Position numbers and translations under genes: made by a program. Positions 40,607-42,634 of a stretch of DNA of 42,634 nt are shown here, one piece after another. The first letter of the stretch is position 1; each line of letters starts with the position of its first letter. The notes beneath the pieces are model-generated. The model saw only the letters and a program-made list of their open reading frames with translations. It searched no databases and was not told the origin of the DNA. This stretch comes from Alistipes sp. (GTDB taxonomy: Bacteria; Bacteroidota; Bacteroidia; Bacteroidales; Rikenellaceae), in NCBI GenBank assembly GCA_017646625.1, contig JAGCMF010000022.1, forward strand, positions 1-42,634, given 5' to 3'.

Positions 40607-41272
40607 ATGTCAACCTATCAGTCACCTATGGCTCAAACACCCGCTGTTATGAACCTCCTTATCGCCAATGCCATAGCCTACCTTGCTATGATATTGCTCG
40701 ATAGTGAAATATTAGAAATATATGCCCTCTTTGCGTTATTCCCTGTGGAGAGTCCCTTCTTCGAGTGGTGGCAGCCGGTGACATATATGTTTATGCATGG
40801 AGGCTTCACACACCTCTTCTTCAATATGTTTGCCCTGTGGATGTTTGGCCGCGGCCTGGAGGTGGAGATGGGCACGAAGCGCTTCTTGATATACTACTTT
40901 GTCTGCGGTGTTGGTGCTGCACTTGTCCAGCTCGCCATGGCAGAGATTGACCTTATGCATCTTGCCGATATGCCTTTGGCCATGCAGCAGTACCTATGTA
41001 CGCCTACTCTTGGTGCTTCGGGTGCCGTCTTTGGACTCCTTTTGGCCTTTGGCATGCTGCATCCCAATGCCGTCATCATGCTACTCATCCCACCAATACC
41101 TATGAAGGCGAAGTGGTTTGTGGTGTTCTATGGCCTCATAGAGTTACTTCTTGTCATCTTCTCGTCAAACGATGGCGTGGCGCACTTTGCACACCTCGGA
41201 GGTATGTTCTGGGGCTGGTTGCTACTGTTGTGGTGGCGTCACAGAGATAGAAACAGAACATACTATTTATAG
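40607..41272 (+). CDS. Rhomboid-family intramembrane serine protease
   Basis: 221 residues with about six membrane segments. The catalytic serine is Ser138 in LGASGAVFG (GxSG motif) and the partner histidine is His196 in VAHFAHLGG. The GGFTHLFFNMFALWMFGRGLE segment with its HxxxN-type arrangement is also typical. Rhomboids cut single-pass membrane proteins inside or close to the membrane. It follows mutL by 13 bases. The natural substrate is unknown. Confidence 0.92.
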   Translation: MSTYQSPMAQTPAVMNLLIANAIAYLAMILLDSEILEIYALFALFPVESPFFEWWQPVTYMFMHGGFTHLFFNMFALWMFGRGLEVEMGTKRFLIYYFVCGVGAALVQLAMAEIDLMHLADMPLAMQQYLCTPTLGASGAVFGLLLAFGMLHPNAVIMLLIPPIPMKAKWFVVFYGLIELLLVIFSSNDGVAHFAHLGGMFWGWLLLLWWRHRDRNRTYYL

Positions 41273-41322
41273 TAATTATAGACTTATTAACCCCCGATTA
41301 AGAAACTTAAATAATCTCAATT

Positions 41323-42465
41323 ATGTCGAAGAATAAGGATACCTACAGCAATGAACCCTTTGGCACCCCTCGTAAGCGCACGAAACGCACATTCCTTGGT
41401 GCCTTGTTTGTCATCATCCTTCTTGCTGTGACATTGTCACTATCCGTGGCCCTCATCATCGCCTACCTGACGCCATATGTGTCGCCTTCGACATTTGGTT
41501 CACTAACCATCGTGGGCATCTTCGCACCGATACTATATGCTGCGGTGCTCATATGTATGTTGTTGTGGCTCATCACCAAGCGCTGGAAGACAGCCATAGC
41601 ACTCATCGTCTTGCTGCTCCCTGGCCTCTTTCGTATCTCGGACTTCTATAATATAGATATCAAGCGCAGTGTGGAGCCAAAGGTGGATAGACGTTCTGTG
41701 TCGCTTATGAGCTACAATGTGCGAGGTTTCTACGACGACGACCGTGTGCGTGTCTTGGATGAGTATGTAGACTACTTCGGCTCTATAGATGCTGTTGATG
41801 TGGTATGCTTCCAGGAGTTTATGCGTGACTCGCGTGGCATTAGCAGACTCGACTCGGTGATGTTAGCACAGCATAGACATAGCTATAAGAACGATGTTGT
41901 GGAGGCTGGAGAGGTTGTGTTGCGCACCTATAGCCGTTATCCTATCATCGCCTCGGGTAGCATCTCGGGTGCTGGTCGTGGAACATCGCAGTGGGTAGAT
42001 ATCGTGGTGAACAAGGATACTATGCGTGTGTTTAACAACCACCTCTACACCATGAGCATCTCGGAGGGTGACAGCGAGGATATCGAGAGTGGCATGATAC
42101 TCAACGATGGTGACCGTATGCGCAGCATCGTTGACCGCATCGCCAATAACTCATCTATACGTGTTGACCACGTCGACACGTTGCGCATGGTCATCGACAA
42201 TACCCCCTATGAGCATATCATCTGTGGCGACTTCAACGATGCGCCTATGTCGTATGTCTACGGTGTGCTTGTTGACGACAAGAGGGATGCCTTTGTTGAG
42301 GCTGGTAGCGGCTATGGCTACACCTTCCGCCCTATGTATGGAACATTGCGTATAGACTACATATTACACTCTGAAGGTCTCGATACGAAGAACTATAGTG
42401 TTGATAGGGAGGTAACCCTCTCTGACCACCTTCCCGTCACAGCACGTGTTAAGTTTAACAAGTAG
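41323..42465 (+). CDS. Membrane-anchored endonuclease/exonuclease/phosphatase (EEP) family protein
   Basis: 380 residues. Three hydrophobic segments (about 24-50, 62-83, 89-107) are followed by an EEP domain from about 128. Motifs are [21 protein letters not shown] (metal-binding glutamate), the [11 protein letters not shown] segment (Asp and Asn) and the final [11 protein letters not shown] (Asp and His), a complete catalytic set. The fold serves DNA repair nucleases, sphingomyelinases and phosphoinositide phosphatases. Membrane anchoring and likely extracytoplasmic placement argue against a DNA-repair role. It ends the unidirectional run that began at 28509. Confidence 0.87.
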   Translation: MSKNKDTYSNEPFGTPRKRTKRTFLGALFVIILLAVTLSLSVALIIAYLTPYVSPSTFGSLTIVGIFAPILYAAVLICMLLWLITKRWKTAIALIVLLLPGLFRISDFYNIDIKRSVEPKVDRRSVSLMSYNVRGFYDDDRVRVLDEYVDYFGSIDAVDVVCFQEFMRDSRGISRLDSVMLAQHRHSYKNDVVEAGEVVLRTYSRYPIIASGSISGAGRGTSQWVDIVVNKDTMRVFNNHLYTMSISEGDSEDIESGMILNDGDRMRSIVDRIANNSSIRVDHVDTLRMVIDNTPYEHIICGDFNDAPMSYVYGVLVDDKRDAFVEAGSGYGYTFRPMYGTLRIDYILHSEGLDTKNYSVDREVTLSDHLPVTARVKFNK

Positions 42466-42477
42466 ACGAGATTTTTC

Positions 42478-42508
42478 TTGGTTGTTTGAAAAATTATATT
42501 TACCTTTG
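42478..42508 (+). promoter_or_regulatory. Promoter of rpmI
   Basis: TTGG at 42478-42481, 19 bases, TACCTTTG at 42501-42508. The ATG of rpmI is at 42543, giving a leader of about 28 bases. Confidence 0.7.
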
Positions 42509-42542
42509 CGCGCTATTATTAACTAATTTAACTTTTGTAACA

Positions 42543-42634
42543 ATGCCAAAAATGAAAACAAATGCCGCTGCGAAGAAGCGTTTTTCTTTCACCGGCACAG
42601 GTAAGATCAAGCGTAAGCACGCTTATCACAGTCA
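42543..42634 (+). CDS. rpmI: 50S ribosomal protein L35, cut by window end
   Basis: The first 30 residues are visible ([18 protein letters not shown], then [11 protein letters not shown]). They match the highly basic N-terminus of L35, usually 64-66 residues long, a component of the large ribosomal subunit. Infection-free context: infC is not upstream within the window as it is in many bacteria; the gene is led by its own promoter after the EEP gene. rplT would be expected past the window end. Confidence 0.95.
   Translation, partial: MPKMKTNAAAKKRFSFTGTGKIKRKHAYHS

Noticed and set aside
1-42634. CRISPR array, tRNA or rRNA genes
   Set aside because: No regularly spaced direct repeats and no tRNA-like cloverleaf or rRNA sequence were seen in the intergenic regions; a computed tRNA and covariance scan would be decisive.

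Overview
The window is a chromosomal stretch of a member of the Bacteroidota, most likely order Bacteroidales. Support comes from the promoter grammar (TTTG, about 19 bases, TAnnTTTG), the MurF-Alr fusion, a DUF4290 protein, an LptD of the Bacteroidota type, large SusD/fimbrillin-style lipoproteins and tandem M3 lipoprotein peptidases. The genus cannot be fixed from this sequence; Rikenellaceae-like gut bacteria are a reasonable guess. No tRNA, rRNA, CRISPR array, transposase or phage gene was found.

Layout. 1-2686 is an AT-rich accessory island: an orphan secreted protein and a truncated nucleotidyltransferase, bracketed by degenerate copies of one small repeat. 2687-8775 holds gph (phosphatase), a sigma-54-type activator without a DNA-binding domain, a DUF4290 gene, and a four-gene run of thioredoxin-like lipoprotein, lpxH, thyA and folA. 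8792-17855 is on the minus strand: purC with its own promoter, and upstream of it rsmE followed by six genes for a membrane complex related to hydrogenase-4/complex I. 17903-25289 is on the plus strand: two paralogous M3 metallopeptidase lipoproteins and a large beta-helix surface lipoprotein. 25705-28356 is lptD on the minus strand. From 28509 to 42465 eleven plus-strand genes lie almost end to end (amidase, MCE protein, mutS2, murF-alr, RsmI-like, grpE, dnaJ, small membrane protein, mutL, rhomboid, EEP-family protein). The window ends inside rpmI.

How the genes fit together. Envelope biogenesis is the main theme: LpxH and LptD serve lipopolysaccharide, MurF-Alr and the amidase serve peptidoglycan, and the MCE protein serves lipid transport. 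Protein folding (GrpE, DnaJ), DNA maintenance (MutL, MutS2) and thymidylate/folate metabolism (ThyA, FolA) make up most of the rest.

Most interesting points. First, the hydrogenase-4-like complex has lost all four NiFe-binding cysteines and three of the four proximal-cluster cysteines, yet keeps nearly all charged residues of the ion-pumping subunits. It is therefore probably not a hydrogenase. Second, the pentamer GAGCG/CGCTC is almost absent from the whole window (one instance found by eye where about 80 would be expected by chance). Glu codons switch from GAG to GAA just before CGN arginine codons. This points to a restriction, modification or mutational process acting on that word. Third, rsmE and the first M3 peptidase gene share an 18-bp palindrome that carries two overlapping opposed promoter elements.
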